From the NCBI GenBank assembly GCA_963759155.1, contig CAVWXX010000008.1:1-64000 (forward strand): DNA of 64,000 nucleotides. The letters run 5' to 3'. The stretch is from SZUA-36 sp963759155. Lineage in GTDB: Bacteria; Pseudomonadota; Gammaproteobacteria; Xanthomonadales; SZUA-36. The notes under the pieces are model-generated. The model was given only the letters and a program-made list of their open reading frames with translations. It was not told where the DNA came from and did not search any database. A program made the translations under genes and the position numbers. How positions within the stretch are numbered: position 1 is the first letter of the stretch; every line of letters starts with the position of its first letter. This document shows positions 63,185 to 64,000 of the stretch, one piece after another.

Positions 63185-63443
63185 TCACCTCCATGCAAGA
63201 TCTTGCATTGCCTGCTTTTTGAACAAACCCTGCTGAACCTGACTCAATGATGGTGGCGCCAAGTACCGGGTGCCGCTGCTGAACAGACTGCCATGCTTCA
63301 CACATGGCTTTGACATCCTCATCGGAGAATGTACCGCCGGATAAGGTCGCGGTGATAACCTGGTTGAACAGCGGTTTGCCAGGCGTAATCAGGTGGCTTT
63401 TGAGCAAATGGCTTTGACTGGGTGTCAACGGGTATGTCGTCAT
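63054..63443 (-). pseudogene. NRPS condensation domain, N-terminal part (frame-shifted)
   Basis: ATG 63443 lies two bases after the stop of the acyl-CoA dehydrogenase gene, so it is the natural start of the NRPS gene. P-L-T-P-S-Q-S-H-L-L is the condensation core motif C1 and W-Q-S-V-Q-Q-R-H-P-V-L the C2 region. Sense is lost after T-F-K-T-W-I near 63130, where the next frame takes over. The repaired gene would span 59173-63443 and encode about 1420 residues. Confidence 0.82.
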
Positions 63444-63445
63444 GC

Positions 63446-64000
63446 TTACAATCCAAGCAGGCTCGCTATAATGTTGCGCTGGATATCAGAGGTTCCGGCA
63501 TACAGGACACCACCCAGTGCATCACGTGTATCTCTGCCGCTGAAATGGTCTTCAATGTAAGAATATCCACCGTGAATTCTCATGCTGTCTATACTCGATG
63601 CCAGGAAATCCTCACTGATCGCGAGTTTCAGCATTGAAGACTCCAACCTGGCAGATTCCCCCTGATCCATTTTCCAGGCTGTTTTATACAATAACAGGCG
63701 AGCGTTTTCGAGCCGTACACGCATATCAGCCATGCGATGAGAGACGGCCTGAAAACCACCGATGGGCTGACCAAACTGTTTACGGTTTTTCGCATAATCG
63801 ACAGTGTCTTCCAATTGACGATGCATACGACCGACCTGGCTGGCCAGAATGCAGGTTCGCTCAACCTCCAGCAACTGGTGCGCGATCGCTGCGCCAGCGC
63901 CTTCCGGGCCCATACGACGATTTTCTGCAACCACACAGCCATCCAGCTTAATGCGCCCCATCGGGGCACTATCCAACCCCAATTTTGGGACGGGACCAAT
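63446..64000 (-). CDS. Acyl-CoA dehydrogenase-like flavoprotein, PltE/RedW-like, partial (N-terminus outside window)
   Basis: The frame stays open to base 64000. The visible C-terminal ~185 residues read L-G-L-D-S-A-P-M-G, G-P-E-G-A-G-A-A-I, E-R-T-C-I-L-A-S-Q-V-G, R-K-Q-F-G-Q-P-I-G-G-F-Q-A-V-S-H-R-M-A-D-M, I-H-G-G-Y-S-Y and G-T-S-D-I-Q-R-N-I-I-A. These blocks resemble the dehydrogenases that oxidise carrier-bound proline to pyrrole (PltE, RedW) more than fatty-acid enzymes. It is directly upstream of the NRPS gene in one operon. If right, a proline-loading adenylation and carrier protein should be encoded beyond the right edge. Confidence 0.8.
   Translation of the reverse strand: MGPVPKLGLDSAPMGRIKLDGCVVAENRRMGPEGAGAAIAHQLLEVERTCILASQVGRMHRQLEDTVDYAKNRKQFGQPIGGFQAVSHRMADMRVRLENARLLLYKTAWKMDQGESARLESSMLKLAISEDFLASSIDSMRIHGGYSYIEDHFSGRDTRDALGGVLYAGTSDIQRNIIASLLGL

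Overview
The window reads as chromosomal DNA of a Gram-negative bacterium, most likely a marine-type gammaproteobacterium. The pointers are lipoproteins with lipoboxes, a TonB-dependent receptor, HlyD-type efflux adaptors, a MetA-like outer-membrane protein, a Pat-type protein acetyltransferase and IS91-group transposons. I cannot name the genus. Several genes are split by single-base frame changes (near 38660, 40700, 47035, 62930 and 63130) while both halves stay protein-like, so the assembly may carry indel errors or the strain has recent pseudogenes.

Layout. 0-9.5 kb is mostly minus strand: a partial ThrE-like exporter, an M19 dipeptidase, two paralogous secreted beta-lactamase-fold serine hydrolases, a truncated amidohydrolase, a MetA-like outer-membrane protein and a CadC-like winged-helix/TPR regulator. 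Two identical-architecture GATGAA direct repeats suggest this regulator's operators. A tRNA-Thr(UGU) ends the block. 9.6-26 kb is an eroded accessory region: an intact IS91-group transposase that cut a beta-helix gene, several secreted proteins of unknown role, a large TPR-CHAT lipoprotein (caspase-like protease), a metzincin protease, an ECF sigma/anti-sigma pair, and duplicated or truncated fragments of the CHAT gene, its convergent neighbour and an efflux adaptor.

26-42.5 kb is ordinary chromosomal cargo: a radical SAM protein, a DUF3604 protein followed by large perfect inverted repeats, a MacB-like ABC export operon (adaptor, ATPase, two permeases), a histone-deacetylase-like enzyme divergent from a Pat acetyltransferase, an alkaline phosphatase and an amidase.

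42.5-64 kb is a glycan and natural-product region: GT-C and GT2 glycosyltransferases, an MsbA-like ABC exporter, an FAD amine-oxidase-like enzyme, a TonB receptor, GT61, GT90, three sulfotransferases, a MycE-like O-methyltransferase, and a minus-strand NRPS operon that runs off the right edge. In that operon a PltE-like acyl-CoA dehydrogenase precedes an NRPS whose Asn-type adenylation domain is interrupted between motifs A8 and A9 by a PP-loop ATPase of the sugar-amidotransferase type, followed by a condensation-carrier-thioesterase protein without its own adenylation domain. I know of no characterised adenylation domain interrupted by such a PP-loop enzyme. It is the strongest candidate for a new system here. 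The CHAT/ECF-sigma/secreted-protein locus is the second.
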